From NCBI GenBank assembly GCA_038049695.1, contig CP142452.1, positions 71,429,501 to 71,493,500 on the forward strand: a stretch of 64,000 nucleotides of DNA. The letters run 5' to 3'. The stretch's first letter is position 1. Each line of letters starts with the position of its first letter. Position numbers and translations under genes: made by a program. A model generated the notes under the pieces. The model saw nothing but the letters and a program-made list of their open reading frames with translations. It did no database searches and was not told the DNA's origin. This document shows, one piece after another, positions 12,301 through 23,535 of the stretch. Source of the DNA: Cinnamomum chago. Taxonomy: Eukaryota > Streptophyta > Magnoliopsida > Laurales > Lauraceae.

Positions 12301-13538
12301 CATTAATAGGATCCATTAATCGTAGCCGATTAAATGTAAGTTAACCATTATTAATAAGATATCCCACCAATCATGGGATATGATTTTAAAAAAGGATAAA
12401 TTTGACATTTCATGTATAAGAATGTGTGCGAGGGACCTTTCGCAACATAAGTTTAGTTTTAGGACTGTTTAGTTTTAGGACCCGCGACCTAAGCCCGTAT
12501 AAAATTCCTATATATCATACAAGAGGATTGGAAGCTACAACCAGCTCACTTCAGCTCTTTCATATGTACCATTTATGCATTAAAGCTCATTAGATAAAAT
12601 CCCAAGACCATGAGTTTCCTCAAAACAAATCCAATCTGCTCTTTACGCCTCACAAGAAGTCCAGGAAAAGCCAAAAAAATGTGGAAAGCAAAATCCCACA
12701 TCTCCCTTTCTTCCGCCGTCTATTTGGAAATAGAGTAGGCGGCTAATAACCATCCATCCATCCATCCATCCAACGTCCATCGTTACTGATGGCCCACTAT
12801 GGGACCCACTAAATGAACAGTGAGTATGCACCGACTGCTACAGCAAAGAATTGATAAGGTTGATCCCCCAGTGGGACCCACTCTCCAGATGATGATGATG
12901 GGAGTGGGCCCCACAGAGAGGTAGGGGGCTGCTGAACTGGTAAAATACCTTCACAGCGCATTATGGGCTGTCATTAAAAAAAAAATAAAAAATAAAAAAA
13001 CATGCACAACACAAGGGGTTCGCAATCGGATCTGATATTTAATTCTAGCGATTTGCCGCTCACAGAGATCGAAACTTCAATTTCTAATCCCAACCAACCA
13101 AATCGGATGGATAAGATTTATATTATCACTATCATGAAACTGGCAACTTCCTAGAAAACAGGTTGATCCCGTCTCTGCGCTGGGCCCCACCATTCTTTTT
13201 TTTTTTTTTTTTTGTTCTATTCTATTCTATATCTCTCTGTTTGGAACTGGAATATGATATGGCTATGCGTATGCCCCGTTGTTCACATGTACACGTGTCA
13301 ATGTAGAAGGATAGAAGAAGTGTTTGATATGGGTTGGAATTGGCTATGTATGTATTTCCACCAGTCAGATTAGATGATTCCAACCCTTGATTTTAATCAA
13401 ATGGTTGATGATGGTCTGATGGTCATGTAGCTGTTAAATTGGGTTAAAAAAGTCAAGTCTAGTTTGATTATTTGTGGATGGCATCATCTAATAAGTATTG
13501 GACCCTTTTATGAGATAAAGGTTTTTAATTACTTCTTC
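12301..13538. other. Intergenic, simple sequences only
   Basis: No gene is seen. ATCC tetranucleotide repeat at 12752-12773, A-rich run at 12976-13000 and a T-run at 13195-13213. Confidence 0.4.
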
Positions 13539-14040
13539 GGAGATTTTCAAATATGGTCTTAAGTTTTTATCTTATTTCAAAGAAGGATATGAGTTTTGAA
13601 ACTTTTCAAATTAACCCCTAAGCTTTTCAGTAAATTTTCAATTAAGGACATCCGACCATTTAAAGGTATTTTCTGGTAACTTTTTCCCTCAATATTTTGA
13701 AAATACTCAAATTACCCTTCATTTAAAGACATGATATGGTTTCCCCAGCCACTACATGCAGCCAATCGCTATGCAAATACTGAGTGTCCTTGATCACCGT
13801 AAGGACACCGGCGAGAAAAATGAGAAGAACATGGAAGAAGTGAATGAGAGTTTTATTATAATGAAGGGTAATTTAGGTATTTAAAAAAAAGAAACAAAGT
13901 TGCCGAAAAATAACTTTAAATAGATGAATGTCCTTAATTGAAAACTTCATGAAAAATTTAGGAACTAATTTGAAAAGTTTTGAAACTTGTATCATTTTTT
14001 GAAATAAGGCCGAAACTTAAGAACTTTTTTAAAATTCCCC
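13539..14040. mobile_element. Mutator-like MITE, copy 1
   Basis: A 502-bp element with terminal inverted repeats of about 120 bp. The left arm begins GGAGATTTTCAAATATGG; the right arm, read inwards, begins GGGGAATTTTAAAAAAG. The arms then share CTTAAGTTT, CTTATTTCAAA and TTTTCAAATTA blocks. The flanks match imperfectly (ACTTCTTC left, CCTTCTTC right), consistent with an aged Mutator-type duplication. It is the same family as the 506-bp element at 45352-45857. It is non-coding, so it must rely on a transposase made elsewhere. Confidence 0.75.
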
Positions 14041-14126
14041 CCTTCTTCTATTTCCCACCAAGTTGTCATCATTTTTTATTTTACTTGTTCAGTGCTACCA
14101 TTTCCTTATTGGACTGGCTCCTCCTC

Positions 14127-14133
<7 letters not shown>

Positions 14134-14162
<29 letters not shown>
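14134..14162. repeat. (AT)n microsatellite
   Basis: An AT dinucleotide run, directly followed by the SINE-like sequence. Confidence 0.9.
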
Positions 14163-14165
<3 letters not shown>

Positions 14166-14338
14166 TTTTAACATGAGAGTTCAAGCTGTGGACATGCCAC
14201 ATTCCCTCACCCGAGGGCCCCTTTTCTCATCGAAGAGCTCTTTACCTTCCCCTAGGTCTCCTTCCCTCACCCAAGGGCTTCCACTGGGGTGGATTTGATG
14301 GGTCCTAGCCCCTATGTTGGGGTTAACAAAAAAAAAAT
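14163..14338 (+). mobile_element. SINE-like sequence, 5' truncated or decayed
   Basis: Shares with the SINE at 25686-25918 the track GTTCAAGCTGTGGACATGCCAC (worn B-box and following bases) and the 3' end GGGTCCTAGCCCC..GGGGTTAACAAAAAAAAA, a short A-tail. No TSD is recognised. Confidence 0.5.
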
Positions 14339-14886
14339 GGCATTATTGATAAGATATAATTAATTACCTACCATTAACGAATAAAGGGGCCGCTAATGGT
14401 AATCCTACTCGTACCACACACTAATTTTGGGAATAGGCATTTGGAAGTCCTCTAATTTGATAATAAGTCCACCTAGATTCGTCATTGCGTTTGTTCGCGC
14501 CAAAAACGTGGCACCTTAAAAGGAGGAACCATTCGTTGCACAATCCCAAGCCATTAAACATTATTCACACATTTCCTCTGGTGATACGTCCCAAGTATAC
14601 CCACTTTTAATGCCAACCCAATAATAAATCTCTTTCATCTCTAATTCAAAATTTAGATTTAAACAACCCACATTAAAGATTTTACAAGTAAATAATAGCA
14701 TCTTTTTTTGCTCAACCTATCCCTTTCAACTCTTATTCCGAAAATAATGTTTTAAAATAGTATAAATATTTAATTCACATTAATGGTTTTCCACATAAGA
14801 CCTTTATGGTGCTCCATTCCACGATATCATGAAATAACTCGATTTGTAAATTTGACAGAAATAGGACATTCTATCATATCATGGAA
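14339..14886. other. Intergenic, no gene seen
   Basis: Nothing recognisable except the 8-bp TSD TCATGGAA at 14879-14886, which belongs to the next element. Confidence 0.4.
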
Positions 14887-15380
14887 TAGGGGTGTAAAAA
14901 ACAACCGAAAAACCGTCTAACCGAACCGAACCACGGTTAATAACCATATTTCACGGTTCGGTTACGGTTACGGTTAATGAAATCCAAAAACCGCACGTTT
15001 CAGTTCGGTTACGATTTTCCATAATAATTCACGGTTATTAACCGAACCGAACCATATAATACGGTTCGGTTAACCATATGCGGTTAACCGTACCATTTAC
15101 AAATAAAAGAAAAAATAAGGGGGTTAAATGAAATATTTCTTACCTTATTTAATTGCTCCTTATGTGTCATTTTACCTTCAATCATTCATATTTATCCCCT
15201 TATATGAGGAAGGCATTCCACGGTTACTAACTGTAACCGATCGTATTAACCGCGGTTATGGTTTTCTACGATTTTTGTGGATACGGTTACGGTTACGGTT
15301 TTGAAAGACAGAAAACCGCGGTTACGGTTCGATTAACGATTTTTTCAATTTTATCGGTTAACCAAACCGTTACACCCATA
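14887..15380. mobile_element. hAT-like MITE rich in AACCG, copy 1
   Basis: A 494-bp element with ends TAGGGGTGTAA and, read inwards from the right, TATGGGTGTAA (10 of 11 identical). It is flanked by a perfect 8-bp duplication TCATGGAA (14879-14886 and 15381-15388), the TSD length of hAT elements. Both subterminal regions are packed with CGGTTA/AACCG(AACCG) repeats in inverted orientation, so the whole element can fold on itself. No coding potential. A second copy in opposite orientation is at 28796-29307. Confidence 0.85.
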
Positions 15381-15782
15381 TCATGGAACAACTCGACATT
15401 GATATGATTGGATGAAAGGCAAATTGGTCCCCAAAAAAAGTACAATAAGACAAAATTAATTGAAAGATTAGACCGTTAAAATCATTTTTAATTTCTTTTG
15501 GATAAATACAAGAGTTAAATCTTTAACAATCCATAACAATGGATTTTTTCTATTCTTGGCATCAAACGAAGATCCGTAGAACGACCTACACACCACCTTC
15601 CGTCCATAACATTCCCATATTGATATTATTATCCACCTTCTAGATCACACCCCGCATGAAATCTGCACCGTACAACACAACAGCGCGGAACCTTCATTCA
15701 TATAACTCCAAGCAGCCTTAGAAAAAACAAAGGCCCACTTATCCAACGGCAGTCAATGTGCCCACGTTGTCCTCATCCTCAC
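15381..15782. other. Upstream region of the FAF gene
   Basis: No gene is seen. This stretch leads into the probable FAF promoter. Confidence 0.4.
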
Positions 15783-15875
15783 CATATAAGACCACTCTAC
15801 AATCCCTAATACCCATAACATAATCCACCACCTCTCTCTATTTCTCTCTCTCTCTCTATTTCTCTCTCTCTCTCG
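15783..15875 (+). promoter_or_regulatory. Putative TATA element and CT-rich leader of the FAF gene
   Basis: CATATAAGACC at 15782-15792 is a plausible TATA box about 220 bp before the start codon. It is followed about 45 bp later by (CT)n tracts at 15833-15875, a common feature of plant 5' leaders. The transcription start is not established. Confidence 0.4.
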
Positions 15876-16005
15876 CACTGCGGATAAAAGCTATATCTAT
15901 CCCCAGTCCCTATTTTTTCTCCTTTCTCCATCTAAAATCACCCAAACAGTGGAAAACAAAATCCCAAGTAACTGAAAAAGCGAACAAAAGAAAACAAAAG
16001 AAAAG

Positions 16006-16737
16006 ATGATTAGCTTCTGCAAGAACTTACTTGGATTCTCAGATTCCCGCCATTTCCCTCAGCCCTCCGGCCTCCGCCTCATCGCTGCCGGAGACCTCCA
16101 CACTCCGCCGCACGTGCTGCCTTCTCCCGCCGTGAAGCCCGCCGGAAAGCCGCCGGAGCAGAAGAACGATCCTGATCTCAACCTACGGCTCGGATTGTAC
16201 GACTCCGACGGGCTGAGATCGTGTACGGAGAGGTTAGGGTTTGAGAGTTCCGATGAGTGGGGATTGGAGGAAGGAGAGGAGGAGATTCTGAAGATCAGAT
16301 CGCGACCGGGGAGGAAGGCGAGGGAGAGGAAACCGGCGGCGGAGAGGGCGGAGCTCCCGCCGCCGCTGCCGTCGCTGAATCGGAAGGGGGAGCGGAGCTT
16401 CTTCCTCCGGCCGGAGAAGAAGAACGGACGGCTTCTGCTGACTGAGGTGAAGAAGATCGAACGGCCGGAGATTCTACGCGCGTCGAGGCAAGATGGACGG
16501 CTGAGATTGGAGTTCATAAGAAAACCCGAAGAACTCGAGCATGAGCAGGAGCAGGAGCAGGAGCAGGAGCACGAAGAGCCAAACGAACAGGAGGACATGG
16601 GAAAAGAATCTGGTGAAGATCTGACCGTCCATCGGTGGCCACTACAATTAGGAAGATGTCAGGATCTGAGATCTCATCATCATGATAATCATGACCGTTT
16701 ATCTTACTTGAGCCAGCGGTGCGTAACGAGCACGTGA
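16006..16737 (+). CDS. FANTASTIC FOUR (FAF)-like protein
   Basis: Single-exon gene for 243 residues with the plant-specific FAF domain at residues about 117-171: PPPLPSL (118-124), SFFLRPEKKNGRLLL (131-145) and RQDGRLRLEFI (161-171). Family members in Arabidopsis modulate shoot meristem size through the CLAVATA/WUSCHEL circuit; other FAF-like proteins are uncharacterised. The N-terminal half is proline-rich and probably disordered. It includes DLNLRLGLY (58-65), which resembles an EAR-type LxLxL repression motif and could be functional. After the domain comes an acidic Glu/Gln/His repeat (177-191). The start is the first ATG after a long purine-rich leader. GC content is far higher than the flanks, as usual for intronless plant genes. 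Confidence 0.9.
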   Translation: MISFCKNLLGFSDSRHFPQPSGLRLIAAGDLHTPPHVLPSPAVKPAGKPPEQKNDPDLNLRLGLYDSDGLRSCTERLGFESSDEWGLEEGEEEILKIRSRPGRKARERKPAAERAELPPPLPSLNRKGERSFFLRPEKKNGRLLLTEVKKIERPEILRASRQDGRLRLEFIRKPEELEHEQEQEQEQEHEEPNEQEDMGKESGEDLTVHRWPLQLGRCQDLRSHHHDNHDRLSYLSQRCVTST

Positions 16738-17038
16738 GGGTCACGCGAGAAGGAAGAGATTTTTGGAAAGTTGGAACTTTATGCGGAATTACTTTTTTTG
16801 AGGTTCGTTCCATGCATGATGTGTTTGTGACAGAGGAGAAAAAAGTACGGCTGAAAGTGGAAAGAGTGCTTTTTGATCTTTTTTCCGTGGAAAAGGCCTG
16901 TTGAAAGAGACTTTTGGTTGGAGAATCCCGAAATCATGGAAAATGTGGAAGCATATTTTTTTAAGCTTTGTAAGGTAATATAAGAATCAGAGTAATTTCC
17001 TTTTACTATACAAGAAATCAGAGTAATTTTGACTTTAA
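16738..17038. other. 3' flank of the FAF gene
   Basis: Presumed 3' untranslated region and spacer. It contains no other gene and ends at the TAA target duplicate (17036-17038) of the next element. Confidence 0.4.
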
Positions 17039-17428
17039 CCCTCCGTTTTGAAAGGGAGGAAAATGGGGGGAGGAAAAAAAAGAATGAAAAATGAGGGAAA
17101 ATTTTTTTTAGAGGGTGTTTGGAAAAGAGGGGAGGGAAAATTGGCCGGGGGGAGGGGGGGGTGAAAAAATTTCCCCCCAAAACAAGGGGGAAAATAGGGG
17201 GAAACGAGGGGAAAAGTTGAAAAATTATAAAATTGTCCTTTATCTATAAAATATAATTTTGAAGTTTTTATAAAAGTAAGGATAAAATGGTAATTTTCTC
17301 TCTATCTCACAAACAAATAAAATCCTATTTTTTCACTTTTCTTCCCTCTACTTTTTGACTTCCCAAACAAGAGGAGGGAAAATTCCCCCCCTCCCCTCCC
17401 CTCCCCTCCCCACTTTCCAAACATAGGG
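17039..17428. mobile_element. Harbinger-like MITE with G-rich and C-rich arms
   Basis: A 390-bp element. Left end CCCTCCGTTTTGAAAGG; right end, read inwards, CCCTATGTTTGGAAAGT. It is flanked on both sides by the trinucleotide TAA (17036-17038 and 17429-17431), the 3-bp TSD style of PIF/Harbinger elements. The left arm carries G-runs (17126-17161 and beyond) and the right arm carries C-runs (17386-17411). No coding potential. Confidence 0.65.
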
Positions 17429-19375
17429 TAAGATGTGAAAGTGTCAAGTTTGAATCTTGTAAATGACAGATTATAGATGGGAATATAGGAGTTTTTGACT
17501 TTTTGTTCAGCAAGAACACAATCCATTTTTGGGACCCACTATGAATATGAATTCAAGTTCATTGAAGTTAAGACCCCATTAAATTGGTTATAAGGTCAGC
17601 AGGCATAACTTCAATTAAGATTGAGTTGGACATGATGGGATGGTGAATTTTAATGGTTTGGATTTGAGAAGTAAGCTTGAGAAAGGTTATGTTGTCAAAA
17701 TGATTTGTACATTATGACAATGGCAAAACAAAGTTGTGAAAGTTAGACCCGCAAAACTTCTGTGCGAACTAGAAAAATTATAATGTTTAAAATGGGTCTA
17801 CTTTAATCGATTTAAATTATTCATTTTTCTCCTTCCACCAGATATGTTTTAATATCTTGTTTATGAAATGTTTCTACTTTTAGACATACCCTAATTTCTT
17901 GTGGTCCATCAATCTATATAGAGAAAAAAAAATTCCCCTCCGGCATCGTTACCCTCCTGGGCATGTTTAAAGTATTTCAAACAAGTTTCTCTATCCTAAG
18001 TGCTCTCAAATGCACTTATTTCTTATTCTATCATTTCTGGTTTAAATACATATTTATCTCAATATTCATATTTTTTTGCACTCATAATCTACATGTGTTA
18101 TTTCGTGCTCGGATGACATTTTGCTTCATAGATTACATCTGGTCTAATCATAGATAATAAAGCATCAAGTATCATCTTCAACAATCTAATTACTTTTATC
18201 TTATGTTTGATATCATCATCAATCTTCACATCGTTACTAATTATAGGTCTCATCCTTATTAATTATAGAGTCAGGGTACCAGAGTGACTCTTTTGTTGTA
18301 TTGATTGAGCTTCAATTCTTTGTACTGCTACACTGAAGTTGAAATTATGTACAATGCTATTTATTAAGCCCTTGGGTTATAGAGCCCTACCATTTTGGTC
18401 AATTCTAGAAAGAAAAAAAAATGGTTGGCCAACATTGACCAAATTGGATGAAATTTCCAAAATGACTAGAATTTTATAGGGAATGTGTCCAAACTTCAAT
18501 CGTAAATGTTGTTAACTTATATTGTTACAAAAATTATATTTAAAGTTTATTGTGGTAAGGCATGTGCTTAAATTTAATACTTTTAAATTATAATATTGTT
18601 TTATCATGATGAATTAAAAGCGAAATCTGCCGAAATATTTCATTTTGGAGTTTAAACCGAAATAGGGTTGGAGTTTAGACCGAAATAGGGTCCAAAACGA
18701 AATTAACACCCCCTCCCCTTCTTTTGAATATAAGTAGTTAACTCATCCAAATTAATGCAAAGAGATAATGGGTCATTTGTCTTTTATGCATGGGACCAAA
18801 AAATGGGTTTTAAATACGTAAAAGTTACATGTGTAATGTTACATATGTAAAACACATTATCACATTTCTTAAAATCATCATTTTCACGAGTAAATGAGTG
18901 CATCCAATAGTTTTAGATGTGTTTGGATTTTTTAGGGAGTTTTTCACAGTTACTCAAAATCTATGAAGATTTAAGATATGAAACTAGGCATGTTGGTGTT
19001 TAGTTAAACTAATAATTAAATATGAAGGGTTTGGATCATAAATCTAGGGCCCACGAGCTTAAAAAAAAAATAAAGATGGTTGAGGGGTTTTGAGCTCGTG
19101 ACCATGTCATTATGATGTGAATATGGGTTTGTATTGCCATTTTCTGGAAGAGGGAGGTGTGTAATCATTTGTCGTCTCTCAAGTTGTGTAAATGAGGGGC
19201 TGAAAATAACCTCAATTACTCACTATTTTCATACCTCGTTTAAGGATTACACGAGTACGTAAATGTGAGTAAACAAACATGATAACATAACTGTTATACA
19301 TGTGCAATATTTATATATCTAAATGAGCACAAACACGGCCCCTAAGAGCTCAAAGTTGACTTTTGATGCAAATTT
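17429..19375. other. Intergenic, no gene seen
   Basis: AT-rich sequence with only short open frames and no recognised repeat. Confidence 0.4.
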
Positions 19376-19880
19376 ATGATCGCTGAAAAGTTACATATCT
19401 ATTCACAGGTAGTTCTTATACTTGTTAAAACTCCCTTATACATGTTATTAATAATGTCAATAAAATACCTTCGGTCACTCCTTTATCAAAAAAAGCTACC
19501 AAGACAAATTTCGTATATGTACCTACCATATGCTTTCTCAACATCAATGAAGGTCATAAAAAGATTTTCCTCTTCTCTCGGTATTTTTTTAATGAGTTGT
19601 TTAAGTAAGAGGATAACTTCCATTGTATGAAACAAATTGATTTGCAGACATCTTGAGACATCTTGATTTTGTCTAAGTTTTGCTCCTCTACTCTGTCCCA
19701 TAGTCTTATTGTGTGACACATAAAACTAGTCCTATGATAGTTAGTGAAGCCTTGTATATCTCTTTTGTTCCCGTATATAAGTAGTAAACACCTCCTTTTC
19801 ATTGATCCATCATTTTCTTGGTTCTTAAAGTCCCAAGGTAATTCACTATTTCTAATCGCATCTTGCCACATTGGGATTTC
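19376..19880 (-). pseudogene. RTE-type LINE reverse transcriptase fragment
   Basis: Minus-strand frames, broken by shifts and stops, spell successive blocks of an RTE-clade reverse transcriptase. In order: PIY-type block RCLLLIYGNKRDIQGFTNYH, then SFMCHTIRLWDRVEEQNL, then TMEVILLLKQLIKKIPREEENL followed by FMTFIDVEKAYGR (canonical F.DLEKAYDR, first catalytic Asp), then FFDKGVTEGILLTLL. The catalytic YADD block is not found within the fragment. It is an old, non-functional 5'- and 3'-truncated remnant. Confidence 0.75.
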
Positions 19881-19916
19881 ATGTTCACTCGATTTCTATT
19901 TTTACAGCATTGCAAA

Positions 19917-19977
19917 CACACACACACACACAAAAGTGGTTTTGGCGATCTCATAATAATATATATATATATATATA
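19917..19977. repeat. (CA)n and (AT)n microsatellites
   Basis: CA dinucleotide run at 19917-19932 and AT run at 19960-19977. Confidence 0.85.
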
Positions 19978-20244
19978 TTTATATAATTTTTTTGGAGAAT
20001 GAGAAATAATTTTAATTTTCTTTTAATGAAATTGTTTCATCAAACCAAAGAAAAATACCACCAAAAGTAAAGCCCTTTTTATATTAGCAATAAATCTTTG
20101 ACCCGTATCAAAGCTATGATGGAAATCTGTCAAGAATAAGTATAATAATCACATCCTAAACCATTTATTAAAATAAGTTTTTCATTATTTCAAAATTCAA
20201 ACCAAATATCAAACCACCAAGTAAACACCATTTTTTTTTCTTTT

Positions 20245-20380
20245 TTGCCCAATTGGTCTAGTGGCTAAGCAAGGGTTAGGAAACTCACCTACCCACGAAT
20301 CGATCCCTGTGAGTAGGAGTGCAGGAGCAGGTGTGCTATCACAGCCACCACCTTGTGGTTGCCAATGCCAATGGTAATTG
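20245..20380 (+). mobile_element. SINE-like tRNA-derived sequence
   Basis: GCCCAATTGGTCTAGTGGCTAAGC contains a tRNA-like A-box (TGGTCTAGTGG), and CCACGAATCGATCCC, 40 bp further on, resembles a B-box. It does not fold as a complete tRNA (no matching acceptor arm seen), so a SINE head or tRNA relic is preferred. No A-tail or TSD was identified. Confidence 0.45.
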
Positions 20381-22700
20381 ACTACATACATTGTTTATAA
20401 ACTAATCAAAAGTACCATTGCATTAATGATGACATTATAGCTAGGCAATGCCAGAGGCAAACTTAATTTATACATAAAACTAAAGTATGATGTATTCAAT
20501 ATAACACACTGCAGATTTTTCAAACTACTAAGGATTTTCACCACATGGGTATGACAAAAATGCATGTGTGTACCCAGGAATATCAAGGAGGGAGTGCTTC
20601 CGGATAACCCAAATGTAGTGGTTAGTTTCATGTGTATGATTATGATACGAAAGATGTTATGTAATACAAGTCTCTTTTTACTCTTCCTTTCCCTCTGGAG
20701 CTACTGATGATAGATTTTTTCATGAAGTTATGTTGTTCTTGAAATTTGGAAATCTGAGGCAGTTATGATAGGTTACATGAGCCACCTTCATGTGTTTATC
20801 AACGTCACACTTCCTGGCATTTGGCTAAGTTTGGACGTTTGGCATTTTATGAATGAACAGTAGTTGTTGTTGTTGTATATATATTTTGATTTGAAACGGC
20901 TAATGCATATAGGAGTTCTTTTGTGCTCTTGCCACAGAGGGGTGCCATCTTCATCAGGTATGCTAATATTGAACGCAAAAATCACTGTGATTGTATTGCA
21001 TACATCAGCTCAAAACAGGTTTCATATGACTAGTGAGCCACTGATCAATATTGATCAAACTGGCCAACATAAAACCTAGCAGCCGATACTAACATCAGAT
21101 GATTACGAAAAGGCAGCCAGTGCAGATGGTCGGAGATTGTCTTTTTTCAAACAGTACTAGTGCAATAGGCCTGCAATAAAAAATAATTAAAAGTTTAATT
21201 AGTAATTTTTATAAATTATAAATGAATATTAACGTATAACTCATAATACAAACGCAATTAAAATTGTACTTCAAAATGATCCAACATCTTGATTAGATGT
21301 TTCAAAGAAAAAAGCTAGTAAAATGATCTAATCGAATTATCTAATACGTGATATTGAAAAAATGACTCAATTACGAAAAAATAATAGGTCAAAGAGAATG
21401 AAAAAGTTGAAGAGTAATTATGAATAATAAAATATATAATGAAGAGGAGAACATGTAAAAGAAGAATCAGTTTGAATAGTTGATGGTACGAATAGTGAAT
21501 TAATTTATAAAAAAAATGTTCATGCTTGGAAGAATTTATCTATTAGTTGGCCCAACATCTTGATTTGCCGTATTTTATTGTTTCTTTGATTCTGTATATT
21601 TGTTATTTAGTTAAATTAGTAAACGTAAATGATAAAAAAAAAAAATTGATAAATATGAAAACCCATGAGAGAGATTTTAGAGACCTGGGAGACCACTTGA
21701 TGAACCTGTTTATCCACATTTAAAGTTAAATAAGTGTAACACCACTGATAACTGTTACAAAGAACATTGTACACTTTTAACAAAAGTAATCAAAACCCAA
21801 AGTTTGGCTACCCAGCCCAACTCAAGTCAACAACAATGCTCTAAGGACGGCAGTAGGGAAACTATAAATCGGGTCAGGTTCAAACTGCTATATTCAAGTT
21901 TTATTTTGGATTTTCATTTGAGTTTAATGGCTTTTCATTTGAGTAGTAAGAGGTATCAATTCTTACTTAACTGTTCAGGGTTTAAATTTTAAACATGTAA
22001 TTATCCGTAGCCTAAGGTCTCCTTACGGCCTTATCTCGCCCCAAAGTCTCAATTCCTCACCCTAGGGCTCTTCCACCGGCGCAGGTTTAATGGGTTCCAG
22101 CCCCATATATAGCAGTAAGTATATGGCCTATGTGAGCTGGATTTTGTCACACGAAGATAGTGGTAGCTTTAACTTCATTACAGTGCTCGGATTCTTTTCA
22201 CAAAGAACCCCTGCAGGCCAATGGGCTCGAACCCTAGTCAAGGAGGGGTGAAAATGGATCGACGGTAGCTAGGTTTTGGGGTCAAGCTAGCTATGTTGCT
22301 GTGTCTCCAATCCATAAGATGAACGGCTGTGGCACGTTGTTGACATTCTGAAAAGATAACTATGTGCTGGCTGCCTTTTCAAGCCCAGCAGCCAGTTTCA
22401 TGGATATGGGATATGATTGGGGATGAGATTTGATGCCTGACATCCGTAATAAATTTCTTGTTCTTAGAAAGAATTCTGCTCAGAATCCAACTGGCAACAT
22501 CTACCCTCCAGCAGTCCAGCACAGACATCCTCCTTAGTGCGCCCCAACATTAACATTTCCATTGGTGGGTCATAGATGCAACGATACAATTGGCCAGTCA
22601 TATAAAGTAGATTAATGGTCCATAGTCTACAGTCAAATCTATGAAAGTGATGTACCTGTCAAAAGCAATTGGCGCTTTCACCTTAGGCGCCTGCTGTATA
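20381..22700. other. Intergenic; SINE-like scrap near 22020-22110
   Basis: No gene is seen. Positions 22020-22110 (..CCTCACCCTAGGGCTCTTCCAC..GGGTTCCAGCCCC) resemble the 3' half of the SINE family at 25686-25918. Confidence 0.35.
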
Positions 22701-22709
22701 TAAATAAAA

Positions 22710-22830
22710 GGAAAAAAAGCATTATATCTATCTGGACTTTGGCCGTTTTACAGAGTGATCCCTGAACTTTGGTATTTGTGACTAAACCTACCTGTAGTTT
22801 TAGTTGACATGCAAAATGGACGGATTCTGT
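22710..22830 (+). repeat. Left terminal inverted repeat of the Pack-MULE
   Basis: Pairs with 24838-24960. The outer boundary is set by the TAAATAAAA duplication. Confidence 0.88.
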
Positions 22831-23065
22831 TAGTATTAACAGTGTAGGTCGTATAAAATGTGTTTGTACGCCAAATTACTTGCCTTAAAAGACTTATTTG
22901 CCCTTGAACCACACCTAGGCAAATTTTTTTTCCAGCCATGTCAAATGAATTTATCTTACCTTTTTTTTTTTAAGATCTCTTTTTGTAATAATATCTGGTT
23001 TTCTCTGCACATTCTCTTGTATGTAGATCTCACTCCAAAACCACAAAAGCTGAGATCTTTCTAAG

Positions 23066-23460
23066 TTATAGTGCAGGAGACGATTTGGGGTTTTGTTGAT
23101 TCGATTTGAGATGGGATTTCAGCTTTTGAATGCAATCCTGATTTTTTAGTTTCCGAAAGATCATGTCATTTACCTTCGACACAGCAAAGCATGTGGAATC
23201 AATCTTTCTGCCAACAAAAGCTGATCTTTCAGCTGTATCATCACCTTGGGCAATATGCCTTGACCTTTTGGCAAGATGCAAATCATCACTGGTAGCCATC
23301 TTGTGTTTTCTACTGCAATCATCTGTTAACAATCCCACGTCTCAGTCCTTCTCAACATTGCTTAATTAACGTTGTCTTCTTACAAACACAAGCTCTAAGT
23401 GAACCATCCACTCTAACCAAATGCTTTTTGCCTTCAGACGAGCTTTTGGCTTTTTTCCAA
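23066..23460 (-). other. Unidentified captured segment in the Pack-MULE
   Basis: A coding-like minus-strand stretch (codons for MATSDDLHLAKRSRH.. around 23170-23300) with no family I recognise. It could be a third acquired fragment or an untranslated part of the second one. Confidence 0.35.
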
Positions 23461-23535
23461 GATCTTTTATTCTCCATGCTTTTGAAAGGAGATTTTTAAC
23501 TTAAAAAATGGGAGGAGAATTACCAATTAAATAAC

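Noticed and set aside
16059..16598. 179-codon open frame antisense to the FAF gene
   Set aside because: It is the mirror of a GC-rich coding region (Ser/Cys-rich, no domain) and arises from codon composition of the sense gene.
20245..20330. tRNA gene
   Set aside because: A- and B-box-like motifs are present but no acceptor stem or complete cloverleaf could be formed.
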